NCBI GenBank assembly: GCA_019456305.1
Contig: VRUD01000023.1
Location: 1-50,668, forward strand
Origin: Cytophagales bacterium
Lineage (GTDB): Bacteria; Bacteroidota; Bacteroidia; Cytophagales; VRUD01
Length of the DNA: 50,668 bases
Direction: 5' to 3'
This document shows, piece by piece, positions 22,381-31,074 of the stretch. Within the stretch, counting starts at the first letter, position 1. Each line of letters begins with the position of its first letter. The translations under genes were made by a program, and so were the position numbers. The notes under the pieces were generated by a model. It did not search any database and was not told the DNA's origin. It saw only the letters and a program-made list of their open reading frames with translations.

Positions 22381-22600
22381 ACGAAATAAAACATAACAAA
22401 AAAGTTGCGTTGCTAACGTTTCTCTAACAATAACTACAAGAAAATATATAAAAAAATAATGTGAACCTATAAATTATTTCGTTTGGTTCTTATTCCTTTT
22501 TTATATAATTTCGTGTAGTTTTAACTAAACAAGAAAAATATAGTGTAAAAAAGAAAAAGACATAATAAAAAAGTTGCGTTGCTAACATTTCTTTTATAGA
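22380..22600 (+). repeat. Array repeats, last copies
   Basis: A second complete unit (22380-22520), the AACAAGAAAAATATAGTGTA block (22526-22550) and a truncated GTTGCGTTGCTAACATTTCT block (22572-22592). The array ends here. There is no cassette gene within this stretch. Confidence 0.85.
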
Positions 22601-22603
22601 AAT

Positions 22604-22746
22604 CGACCAAAATCTTAGAACAGAAAGAAATGGCTTAGGAAACGCATCCTTCGGGGTGTGTTCTTTCTTGCTATTTTCAGTTCTGTTCGGGTGCTTGGTC
22701 GTACCTCTATATGCTGGGAATTAAGCAGAGGTTCACGCCCTTTTTT
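22604..22746 (+). ncRNA. Candidate structured RNA
   Basis: A folded unit is suggested by nested perfect stems: CGACCAA (22604-22610) with TTGGTCG (22695-22701), GAACAGAA (22618-22625) with TTCTGTTC (22681-22688), and a terminal CGCATCC-TTCG-GGGTGTG hairpin with a UUCG tetraloop. A second hairpin, ACCTCT...AGAGGT (22703-22732), is followed by CCCTTTTTT, like a terminator. The shape, a long hairpin with a central bulge, is reminiscent of 6S RNA (for example the 6S-Flavo type), but I do not recognise the sequence. It could also be a leader of the gene at 22815. Confidence 0.4.
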
Positions 22747-22814
22747 GTTGCCTAACTTTTAAATCAATTATCTATTTTGTCTTTAGAACTTCAAAGACAA
22801 CAAAAATTACAATC

Positions 22815-25800
22815 ATGAAAAAATTATTAGTTTTATTAAGCAGTGTTTTACTTTTAAGTAATTCATTTGCGCAAAATTACCAATGGGCGAAAGGAATCGA
22901 AGGTACAGGTAAAAGCAGAGCTATCGCAGCGGATGGCACAGGGAATGTATATATTAAAGGAACGTTCGTTGGCACCTGCGACTTTGACCCGAGCCCCACA
23001 ACGGTCAATATTACAGCAGTTACAAGTGCTGACATTTACATTGCCAAATACAATTCATCTGGCAACTATTTATGGGCTATAAGCATTGGAGCTACTATCG
23101 ATGATAATACTGATAATGTAGGCAGACACTATATCGCTGTGGATGACTCGGGAAATGTATACATCACCGGGCATTTCAGGGGCACTGCCGATTTTGACCC
23201 GGACACGGCAACGGCTAATCTCACATCAGTTGGTTTTGCTGACATTTTCTTTGCCAAATATGATGCGAATGGCAATTACATCTGGGCAAAAAGCATCGGC
23301 AGCATTAATCCAGACAATGGCCTTGCAATTTTTGTTGATGACACAGGAAATGTTTATATTGGAGGATCTTTTTCCGGTACAGCCGATTTTGACCCCGGTC
23401 CCGATACGGCTAATATAATTCCGGTAGGCAATAACCCCTTATTCTTTGCCAAATACGATGCAAACGGTAATTACCTTTGGGCTAAACAGGTGGGAAGCCA
23501 GGACAACAATTCGGTCATGAGCTTATCTGTTGACCCAAGCGGCAACATCCATATTACGGGGTTCTTTACTTACACAGCCGACTTTGACCCGGGTCCTGAT
23601 ACGGCTAATTTAACAGCTGCCAATATGAATGTGTCTGTTTTTGTTGCTAAATATGATAATAACGGGAATTACCTTTGGGCTAACAAAATCGGAGGCGGAG
23701 CTGCATGTCAGGGTCAAAGCATTGCGCTGGATGCATCGGGTAACATATTTGTAACCGGATATTTCACTTTTACAGATGACTATGATCCTGGACCTGATAC
23801 CGCTAACCTCACACCTGTGGGTGGTAATGATATTTTCTTTGCCAAATACGATACGAGTGGTAATTATATTTGGGCAAAAAGTATCGGGAGTATTAATAAT
23901 GACGGAAGTAATGATATTGTAGTGGATGGAACAGGAAGTATATATATCGAGGGGAATTTTATGGGAACAGTCGACTTCGACCCTGATACTGGAACAGCCA
24001 ATTTAACTTCTGCTTCTGCCGGACAGTGGGACTTCTATTTTGCAAAATATGATACGAATGGCAATTACATCTGGGCTAAAAGCATCGGAGGCATAAGCAA
24101 TGATATTGTCTTGAACATGGCGTTGGATATCCAGGCAAACATTTATATTACTGGGTACTTCGACACCGATACGCTTGATTTTGACCCGGGTCTCGGTACT
24201 GCCAATCTCTTCGGAGTAGGTGGTGATAACATCTTTTTTGCCAAATACAGCCAGCCCTGCACGCCTTATATCCCGACCTACACCGACACCATCGCCCTCA
24301 TCCTCCACGATGGTATAAACTGCATTGACTACCCCATCGTAAAAATCGGCAGCCAATGGTGGATGGCAGAAAATGTGAACGCTACACTTTATGCAGATAG
24401 TACATCCTTAGTTGACGGCACCGGAGCAGGTGATATTACAGGCAACTATACTACCAAGTACTATTTTAATTATGCTGATAACCCAGTTAACGGTGATATT
24501 TATGGCAAACTCTACACCTGGCAAGCTGCTATGAACGGAGCCGCAAGCAGCGATTCCATTCCAAGCGGTGTGCAAGGCGTTTGCCCCTCCGGCTGGCATT
24601 TACCAAGTGATGCTGAATGGTGTACTATGGAAAACACAGTAGAAGCAGGCACTGACCCGGGCTGTAGTATAACAGGTTGGAGAGGAACCAATACAGGCGG
24701 TGACCTTAAAGAAACTGGCACAACTCATTGGTTAACTCCCAACACTGGTGCTACCAACGCCAGCGGTTTCACGGCCCTTCCGGGCGGTCAGCGCTCTGCA
24801 GGTGGTTCGTTCTTCTCCGATGTTAGCAATGACGGCCTCTGGTTGACAGCTACGGAAATTAGTGCTACCACTGCCTGGTGTCGCTCCCTGCACTATAGTT
24901 TTGTTCAGGTGGAACGCCGTAGCGTCACCACTAAGGACTTCGGCATTAGCGTACGTTGCGTAAAGGACATTGACAATTTGATTAATCTGACTATTTCAAT
25001 TACTGATTCTACAAATGTCACTTGCTACGCGCTTGCCAATGGCTCTGCAACGGCTACTGCCACAGGTGGAACAACGCCCTACACCTATTCGTGGAACACT
25101 CTGCCCGTACAAACTGATTCCGTTGCGACCGGGCTTGCCGCGGGAACTTATACGGTTACAGTAACAGATTCAAGTAGCAATACCGCAACCGATTCCGTTA
25201 CTATCACCGAACCATCCATAATTCAATCTTCAGCATCGGATACCATCTGCCAGGGCGACAGCGTACAGTTACCGAACGGGGCGTGGGCAACAGCAGCAGG
25301 CACATATTACGATACCCTGTCGGCTTTGAACGGCTGCGACAGTGTAATTGTTACTGCTTTAACAGTCAATCCAAAGCCTGTGATCAATACATTTACCGTA
25401 ACCTCAATAGGCTGCACTCCGCTTAATAATACTATTTGTGGTACAGCAACTGGTGCAACTATTTACATCTGGGATTATGATGATGGGGGTTTACCAATTA
25501 ATGGAACAAGCGATTCTTGTTTAACCTATGTCTATCTTAACACGATAGGCACCCCGGTTTTTTATGATCCAACACTAATTGTTGAAAACAGTGATGGATG
25601 CAGCGATACAGCTACAGCAACAGTTACGGTTTTACCATCGGTCGCTGCTGCATTTACTGCTTCGCCAGATACGGCCGGCTGTCATCCCTTTACGGTTGAT
25701 TTTATAAATTCCTCAACAGGTGCGAGTAATGGTTACCTGTGGGATTTTGGAGATGGAAGCCCGGCAGTTAATGATACAAATCCTACCCATATATTTACCA

Positions 25801-27893
25801 ATACAGCAAGCTTGGTTGATAGTATTTATACCGTTAGATTGATCGCTACCGGTTTTCCGATCTGTAAAGATACTGCTGTACAACAAATATTAGTACATCC
25901 AACACCAACAGCAAGTATTACAGGCACAGATCTAAGCTGTACCGCAGCTAATGATGGGGCTGCTGACCTGACAGCTTCCGGTGGCGCTCCGCTTTCATAC
26001 AACTGGTCTAACGGAGATACTACTGAGGATATCATGGGCTTGTCTGTTGGTACCTACACGGTGATCGTTACCGATACGAATGGCTGTACTGATACAGCCA
26101 CTGCAATAGTTGGGTCACTCCCTGAAATGACCCTGGCCATCACCCCAACAGATGCCACTTGCGGCAATCCGGATGGCAGCGCATCGGTTACTGTTACCAA
26201 TGGCGGCACCCCTCCTTATTCTTATTCCTGGTCAAGCGGTGATACACTGCCCGATGCAGACAGCCTGGCCTCAGGTATTTATATTGTAACAGTTACAGAT
26301 ACCAATGGATGCTCCAGCTTTGCCCTTGCTACGATCAGTGATGCAAACGGGCCTGTGATCAATATCATTACAACTACAAATATAACCTGTAATGGCGGTT
26401 CAGATGGCGTAATAGGCGTGAATGTAACCGGGGGTACAACACCTTATACTTTACAATGGTCAAATGGCAGCACATCAAATATTATTTTCAACCTGGTTGC
26501 CGGGCCCTATGAACTGACGGTTACAGATTTTGCCGGTTGCATTGCCAATAAAAGCGTTACGCTTATCCAACCTGACGCACTGAGCTTATTAATAACCACT
26601 ACCGATGCCAATTGCAGCAGCAACGATGGAAGCGCAACGGTGAATGTAAGTGGTGGAAACGGTGGCTATACTTACTCATGGTCTAATGGCGGCACAGCTT
26701 CAACTGATACCGGGCTGGCAGCAGATGTTTATACTGTAACCGTTACAGATGTTAGTGGCTGTAAAGATTCAGCCAGCGCTGCTGTAAGCAATATTGGCGG
26801 GCCTGCTATCACCATAGATTCTATCATAGACGGGGGCTGCGGAGCTGATCTGGGTTCAATATACATCAGCGTAACAGGCGGTTCGGGAGACTATACTTAC
26901 CTGTGGTCAAACAGCTCTGCTGCACAGGACCTTGTTGGCGTATCGTCAGGAACTTATAGTGTGACAGTAACCGATACTACGAACAGTTGTATCGCAACTG
27001 TAAGCGCTCATATAGCCGGTGTGCCTGCAACAGATGCTTCAATATGCCTTGTTACGGTTGATAGCGCAACGGGCAGCAACCTTGTAGTATGGGAGAAGCT
27101 GCAGACACAGGGCGTTCAATCCTACAATATTTACAGGGAGAGTTCACAAGCCGGCATCTATTATTTGATAGGAAACGTTCCTGTTGACAGTGTAAGCGTA
27201 TTTACAGACACATTATCAAACCCGCTTCAGCAGGCGTACAGGTATAGGATATCAGTAGTAGATTCCTGTGGTAATGAGTCAGAAAAAAGTCTGTTACACA
27301 AAACCATGCACCTCACCATCAATGAAGGATTAGGCGGGGTTATTAATTTGATATGGGATCATTATGATGGTTTTGGGTTTCTCACCTATTATATTCACAG
27401 GTATACAACGTCAACCGGCTGGGTGGAGATAGATTCGCTTGCAAGTACGCTGACCTCACGTACAGACTTTTCACCACCCCCTGCAAACCTCTCTTACCGT
27501 ATTGTGGTAAAGCGTCCTGCGGGCTGTGATCCAAATCTGAGTAAGGTACTAATCTACAATTCTGCCAGGTCAAATGTATCAAACCGGCTTTGGCCAACCG
27601 GCATTCTACCCCAAGTACCCGCGGCTGGAAACCTCACAGGTTTCAACGTATACCCTAATCCATATACAGGTACAACTGTAATTACTTATACATTAAATGA
27701 TGAAACCGATATATCATTAGAGGTACTTAATGTATTGGGCAAAAAGATACAGGTATTGGTTAACGGGGAACAAGACATCGGGAAATACCGGTATAGCTTC
27801 AGTGCAAAAGATCTGGGTTATTCTTCGGGGGTTTATATTTTGAAGTTGATTGTGGGCGATGGAGTGTACACTAAGCAGTTGGTAGAGTTTTAA
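22815..27893 (+). CDS. Large T9SS-secreted protein with SBBP, FISUMP, PKD and SprB-like repeats
   Basis: 1692 residues. Signal peptide MKKLLVLLSSVLLLSNSFAQ. Residues about 20-485 hold some seven beta-propeller repeats of the pattern FDPGPDTANL...FFAKYD..GNYIWAKSIG (SBBP-like). Residues about 500-718 are a FISUMP domain (IVKIGSQWWMAENVNA, CPSGWHLPSDAEW, SVRCVKD). There follow several SprB-like repeats (GGTTPYTYSWN...LAAGTYTVTVTDSSSN), a PKD-like domain (YLWDFGDGSP, about 980), fibronectin-like segments, and the C-terminal sorting domain (FNVYPNPYTG, LEVLNVLGKKI, SSGVYILKLIVGDGVYTKQLVEF). It should be exported by T9SS and kept at the cell surface or released; probably an adhesin or matrix protein. 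Confidence 0.9.
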   Translation: MKKLLVLLSSVLLLSNSFAQNYQWAKGIEGTGKSRAIAADGTGNVYIKGTFVGTCDFDPSPTTVNITAVTSADIYIAKYNSSGNYLWAISIGATIDDNTDNVGRHYIAVDDSGNVYITGHFRGTADFDPDTATANLTSVGFADIFFAKYDANGNYIWAKSIGSINPDNGLAIFVDDTGNVYIGGSFSGTADFDPGPDTANIIPVGNNPLFFAKYDANGNYLWAKQVGSQDNNSVMSLSVDPSGNIHITGFFTYTADFDPGPDTANLTAANMNVSVFVAKYDNNGNYLWANKIGGGAACQGQSIALDASGNIFVTGYFTFTDDYDPGPDTANLTPVGGNDIFFAKYDTSGNYIWAKSIGSINNDGSNDIVVDGTGSIYIEGNFMGTVDFDPDTGTANLTSASAGQWDFYFAKYDTNGNYIWAKSIGGISNDIVLNMALDIQANIYITGYFDTDTLDFDPGLGTANLFGVGGDNIFFAKYSQPCTPYIPTYTDTIALILHDGINCIDYPIVKIGSQWWMAENVNATLYADSTSLVDGTGAGDITGNYTTKYYFNYADNPVNGDIYGKLYTWQAAMNGAASSDSIPSGVQGVCPSGWHLPSDAEWCTMENTVEAGTDPGCSITGWRGTNTGGDLKETGTTHWLTPNTGATNASGFTALPGGQRSAGGSFFSDVSNDGLWLTATEISATTAWCRSLHYSFVQVERRSVTTKDFGISVRCVKDIDNLINLTISITDSTNVTCYALANGSATATATGGTTPYTYSWNTLPVQTDSVATGLAAGTYTVTVTDSSSNTATDSVTITEPSIIQSSASDTICQGDSVQLPNGAWATAAGTYYDTLSALNGCDSVIVTALTVNPKPVINTFTVTSIGCTPLNNTICGTATGATIYIWDYDDGGLPINGTSDSCLTYVYLNTIGTPVFYDPTLIVENSDGCSDTATATVTVLPSVAAAFTASPDTAGCHPFTVDFINSSTGASNGYLWDFGDGSPAVNDTNPTHIFTNTASLVDSIYTVRLIATGFPICKDTAVQQILVHPTPTASITGTDLSCTAANDGAADLTASGGAPLSYNWSNGDTTEDIMGLSVGTYTVIVTDTNGCTDTATAIVGSLPEMTLAITPTDATCGNPDGSASVTVTNGGTPPYSYSWSSGDTLPDADSLASGIYIVTVTDTNGCSSFALATISDANGPVINIITTTNITCNGGSDGVIGVNVTGGTTPYTLQWSNGSTSNIIFNLVAGPYELTVTDFAGCIANKSVTLIQPDALSLLITTTDANCSSNDGSATVNVSGGNGGYTYSWSNGGTASTDTGLAADVYTVTVTDVSGCKDSASAAVSNIGGPAITIDSIIDGGCGADLGSIYISVTGGSGDYTYLWSNSSAAQDLVGVSSGTYSVTVTDTTNSCIATVSAHIAGVPATDASICLVTVDSATGSNLVVWEKLQTQGVQSYNIYRESSQAGIYYLIGNVPVDSVSVFTDTLSNPLQQAYRYRISVVDSCGNESEKSLLHKTMHLTINEGLGGVINLIWDHYDGFGFLTYYIHRYTTSTGWVEIDSLASTLTSRTDFSPPPANLSYRIVVKRPAGCDPNLSKVLIYNSARSNVSNRLWPTGILPQVPAAGNLTGFNVYPNPYTGTTVITYTLNDETDISLEVLNVLGKKIQVLVNGEQDIGKYRYSFSAKDLGYSSGVYILKLIVGDGVYTKQLVEF

Positions 27894-27898
27894 AAAAA

Positions 27899-27970
<72 letters not shown>

Positions 27971-28000
27971 TAGGGAGACAGGTTTCCGAAAGTTAGAGTT

Positions 28001-28044
28001 GGCAGCGGCAGCAGCAGGAGGCAGGACTGCCAACTGCCGCTGCC
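28001..28044. repeat. GC-rich 11-bp dyad
   Basis: GGCAGCGGCAG (28001-28011) and its reverse complement CTGCCGCTGCC (28034-28044). It has the composition of the CAGTCAGCAGTCGGCAG repeats that are coded inside mnmG and pyc. No T-run follows. Confidence 0.7.
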
Positions 28045-28175
28045 TACTGCTGCTTGTTTGTTTTGGGTTATAAAATGGATAAACAGCATTTTAAAAAATA
28101 GAACACAGATAATGATTTTAGAATGTCCCACCTGCATTACACGCGAGCGGTAAGCATAATTATTAACATATAATT

Positions 28176-28191
28176 TGTTCCACGTGAAACA
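28176..28191. promoter_or_regulatory. parS site 1
   Basis: TGTTCCACGTGAAACA, identical to the well-known Bacillus parS consensus. Binding site for the chromosome-partition protein ParB. Confidence 0.92.
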
Positions 28192-28245
28192 TTAATTTAA
28201 ATTAAATTACTACATTTGCAATATTAGTCCAATTGCCAAACAATA

Positions 28246-28261
28246 TGTTTCACGTGAAACA
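28246..28261. promoter_or_regulatory. parS site 2
   Basis: TGTTTCACGTGAAACA, the fully palindromic form of parS. It lies 70 bp from site 1, just before the start of the MNT gene. Confidence 0.93.
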
Positions 28262-28267
28262 CTACAA

Positions 28268-28582
28268 ATGAAAGCCGACAAAAAGATATTAGAAAAGGTA
28301 AAAAACAGGTTGGTTAAAGCCTATAATCCATTGGCCATTTATCTGTTTGGCTCTCATGCATGGGGAGAGCCAGATAAAGACAGTGATCTGGATTTATTGG
28401 TCGTAGTAGCTAATGAAACCGAATTAGAAAGCCCAAAAGGGCTTAAAGGTCAATATGCCTTAGCAGATCTCGGAATTGCAAAAGACTTAATCATTACAAA
28501 ATTAGACAGGTTTAATCAACAGGCAAATCATCCTGCTACACTGTATTTTAAAATCAAAAATGAAGGGATCAAAATATACTGA
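28268..28582 (+). CDS. Minimal nucleotidyltransferase (MNT antitoxin type)
   Basis: 104 residues of the DNA polymerase beta-like nucleotidyltransferase superfamily. The signature LFGSHAWGEPDKDSDLDLLVVV (about residues 25-46) has GSxxxG and the DxD metal pair. In HEPN/MNT pairs the MNT protein AMPylates and silences the HEPN RNase. Here the HEPN gene that follows (from 28560, overlapping by 23 bp) is truncated, so the pair is no longer functional as such. Sits between parS sites 2 and 3. Confidence 0.88.
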   Translation: MKADKKILEKVKNRLVKAYNPLAIYLFGSHAWGEPDKDSDLDLLVVVANETELESPKGLKGQYALADLGIAKDLIITKLDRFNQQANHPATLYFKIKNEGIKIY

Positions 28583-28709
28583 ACCCTATGAAGATTGGCT
28601 TTTAAAAGCAAATAATGATTTGCTTTCATCTAAACATCTTTTTGAAAAACAAAATTTTAAAAAAATAAAAACGTTTCACGTGAAACATCTAACCAGTAAA
28701 ATAATCTGA
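28560..28709 (+). pseudogene. Truncated HEPN-domain gene
   Basis: 49 codons: MKGSKYTEPYEDWLLKANND and LLSSKHLFEKQNF are the typical first helix of HEPN proteins (DWLxKAxxDLxxAxxL). After residue about 33 the frame runs into the parS site (coding TFHVKHL) and soon stops. The catalytic RxxxxH helix of HEPN RNases is absent, so it is dead as an RNase. Confidence 0.75.
28672..28687. promoter_or_regulatory. parS site 3
   Basis: CGTTTCACGTGAAACA, one base off the full 16-bp palindrome. It lies inside the truncated HEPN frame, 46 bp before the mnmG start. Confidence 0.9.
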
Positions 28710-28732
28710 ATCCATAAATCTTAAATTCAACA

Positions 28733-30781
28733 GTGTTCCCCAAATACGACATCATAATAGTAGGTGCCGGCCATGCCGGCTGCGAAGCTGCTCATGCCGC
28801 TGCAACAATGGGCTCCAAAGTCCTCTTGGTGACGATGGACATGACCCGTATTGCGCAGATGTCGTGCAATCCTGCAATGGGTGGTGTGGCAAAAGGTCAG
28901 ATCGTCAGGGAAATAGACGCCCTGGGCGGCATGTCAGGAATTGTATCAGACTGCACGATGATACAATTCCGTATGCTGAACAAGTCAAAAGGGGCTGCCA
29001 TGTGGAGCCCGAGATCGCAAAACGACCGGATGAGGTTTTCTGAAGAATGGCGGTTGATTCTGGAAAAGAATAAAAACATAGACTTCTGGCAGGAAATGGT
29101 GCGGGAGATAATAGTACACAAAAGTATGTCGGGTGGAAACACCCGACAACACGTGGCTGGCGTGAAAACCGGCATGGGGATCAATATCTATTCAAAAGCG
29201 GTAATACTCACTAACGGTACATTCTTAAACGGCATCATCCATATCGGTGAAAAAAAGTTTGGCGGGGGCAGGATCGGGGAAAAGACAGCCACAGGAATTA
29301 CCGAACAATTAGTTTCCCTCGGCTTTGAATCAGGCAGGATGAAAACCGGCACCCCCCCAAGAGTGGACGGCAGGTCGCTGGACTTTTCAAAGATGGAAGA
29401 ACAAAAAGGGGATGCAAATCCTGGTAAATTCTCTTTTACGCAAAAACCTGAATTGACTGAACAAAAAAGCTGCTTTATCACCTATACAAGCCCCGAAGTA
29501 CACGATATTCTTAAAACCGGCTTTAAAAGATCACCTATGTTCACCGGGCGTATCAAAGGCATCGGCCCGCGTTACTGTCCCTCCATAGAAGACAAAATAG
29601 ACAGGTTCGCTGATAGAGAACGGCACCAGTTGTTCGTGGAACCGGAAGGATGGGATACCATTGAGATCTATGTAAACGGCTTTTCTACCTCTCTTCCTGA
29701 AGATGTGCAATATAAAGCGCTTACCAGGATACCCGGTTTTGAAAATGTAAAAATGTTTCGTCCCGGCTATGCCATCGAATACGATTATTTTCCTCCTACT
29801 CAATTAAACTTAACCCTGGAAACAAAGCCGGTCGAAAACCTCTATTTTGCAGGACAGATCAATGGCACTACCGGCTACGAAGAAGCTGCATGCCAGGGCC
29901 TGATGGCTGGAATTAACGCCCACACCAAAATAAAGAATAAAGAAAATTTTACCCTCAAAAGGTCAGAAGCCTACATGGGTGTGCTGATAGATGACCTGAT
30001 CAACAAAGGGACAGATGAACCTTACAGGATGTTCACATCAAGAGCAGAACACCGGATCCTGTTAAGACAGGATAATGCGGATATCAGGCTGACAAAAAAA
30101 GGCTATGGCCTGGGATTGATAAAAGAAGAAAGAATGACCGGATTAAAAAACAAGATCGATCAAATTTCAAGCTTGACGAAGGAATTAAAGAAAAAAAAAT
30201 ATACCCCGGAAGAAATAAATCCAACATTGATCAAATTAAACTCCGCCCCGGTCAAAGAAAAAACCAATGTCTATTCCCTGTTAAAAAGACCCAATATTGA
30301 TCTTGAAACATTATGTAATAATCATAAGAAATTTAAAAGTTTTATTGATCAAATTTTACCCTCATTGTTAGAAGAAGAGGAAATAAGGGAAATAAAGGGA
30401 ATAGGGGAAGTCGGCAGTCTTCAGTCGGCAGTCAGCAAAATGACCAATGACGCGGGAGGGAGTTCCCCCTTCAGGGGGTTAGGGGGTAGCGAGGAAATAG
30501 TCAGAACAAATAACGCTATGCGCTCAGAAGTGCTGGAACAGGTTTCAATCTTGATCAAATATGAAGATTATATCAATAAAGAACACCAATTGGTAGAAAA
30601 AATGAGCCGGTTGGATGATCTTAAAATTCAGTATTTGAATTATGATAAAATAGCTGCACTTTCCAATGAAGCAAGAGAAAAATTAAGCAAGATCAAACCC
30701 CAAACTATCGGCCAGGCATCAAGGATCAGCGGGGTGTCTCCGGCTGATGTTTCGGTGTTGATGGTTTATATGGGGAGGTAA
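28733..30781 (+). CDS. mnmG: tRNA uridine-5-carboxymethylaminomethyl modification enzyme MnmG
   Basis: FAD enzyme that with MnmE builds the cmnm5 group on U34 of several tRNAs. 682 residues, longer than the usual 620-630. The FAD fingerprint IIIVGAGHAGCEAA is at residues 6-19, MSCNPAMGGVAKGQI follows, and later NGTTGYEEAACQGL and the C-terminal HQLVEKMSRLDDLKI, ASRISGVSPADVSVLMVY. The extra length is an insert at about residues 557-597 coded by low-complexity and dyad repeats. Start is GTG 28733. mnmG is often near oriC, and here it lies beside three parS sites. Confidence 0.95.
   Translation: MFPKYDIIIVGAGHAGCEAAHAAATMGSKVLLVTMDMTRIAQMSCNPAMGGVAKGQIVREIDALGGMSGIVSDCTMIQFRMLNKSKGAAMWSPRSQNDRMRFSEEWRLILEKNKNIDFWQEMVREIIVHKSMSGGNTRQHVAGVKTGMGINIYSKAVILTNGTFLNGIIHIGEKKFGGGRIGEKTATGITEQLVSLGFESGRMKTGTPPRVDGRSLDFSKMEEQKGDANPGKFSFTQKPELTEQKSCFITYTSPEVHDILKTGFKRSPMFTGRIKGIGPRYCPSIEDKIDRFADRERHQLFVEPEGWDTIEIYVNGFSTSLPEDVQYKALTRIPGFENVKMFRPGYAIEYDYFPPTQLNLTLETKPVENLYFAGQINGTTGYEEAACQGLMAGINAHTKIKNKENFTLKRSEAYMGVLIDDLINKGTDEPYRMFTSRAEHRILLRQDNADIRLTKKGYGLGLIKEERMTGLKNKIDQISSLTKELKKKKYTPEEINPTLIKLNSAPVKEKTNVYSLLKRPNIDLETLCNNHKKFKSFIDQILPSLLEEEEIREIKGIGEVGSLQSAVSKMTNDAGGSSPFRGLGGSEEIVRTNNAMRSEVLEQVSILIKYEDYINKEHQLVEKMSRLDDLKIQYLNYDKIAALSNEAREKLSKIKPQTIGQASRISGVSPADVSVLMVYMGR
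30390..30525 (+). repeat. Repeat-derived insert coded inside mnmG
   Basis: Contains AAAGGGAATAGGGGAAG, CGGCAGTCTTCAGTCGGCAG and AGTTCCCCCTTCAGGGGGTT. These are intergenic-type repeats. They are translated as KGIGEVGSLQSAVSK...GGSSPFRGLGGSEE in the MnmG C-terminal domain. The first two blocks also occur inside pyc. Confidence 0.85.
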
Positions 30782-30782
30782 A

Positions 30783-30828
30783 CCAGTTGACAGTTGCTCC
30801 CGAGTACTCGGGAGCAGTAGACAACTGG
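30783..30828. repeat. Palindrome after mnmG
   Basis: GCTCCCGAGTACTCGGGAGC at 30796-30815 is a perfect 20-bp palindrome. Outer arms CCAGTTG (30783-30789) and CAACTGG (30822-30828) also pair. It starts directly after the mnmG stop and could serve as a terminator, though no T-run follows. Confidence 0.7.
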
Positions 30829-30858
30829 CAATAGAGAGTAACTTTATTAATACAACAA

Positions 30859-31011
30859 TGAGTCCACTCTAAAAAGTCCAAAAAATAAAAATGCCACTAA
30901 ATCACCAAAGCACTAAATCCCACAAAACCCTGAAAATCAATTAGTTAATTTTTAGTGGGATTTAGTGTTTTTGTGCTTTTGTGGCAAAAATGACTTATTA
31001 GAGTGGACTCA
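30859..31011. mobile_element. MITE-like element, GAGTCCACTC ends, copy 1
   Basis: Ends TGAGTCCACTCTAAAAAGT (30859-30877) and, inverted with one mismatch, 30993-31011. A second large dyad fills the inside (CACTAAATCCCAC... against GTGGGATTTAGTG). No target duplication that I can define. 153 bp, no gene. Confidence 0.75.
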
Positions 31012-31074
31012 AGTTTGTAAAGTTATACAGTGACGACTTAAGCAGAGGTCTATTAAGGATGGTTCTTCCCACAA

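Noticed and set aside
17748-22600. Array interpreted as a classic integron
   Set aside because: No integrase gene in the window, and the repeats show no convincing paired RYYYAAC / GTTRRRY core sites. Only ACTTAAC at 19378 and 22123 fits one half. The hypothesis needs an attC covariance search.
17748-22600. CRISPR array
   Set aside because: Repeats are about 190 bp, spacing is irregular, the spacers are genes, and no cas gene is present.
30783-30828. Rho-independent terminator of mnmG
   Set aside because: The stem is strong but no T-run follows, and similar palindromes occur elsewhere as repeats; kept only as a repeat.
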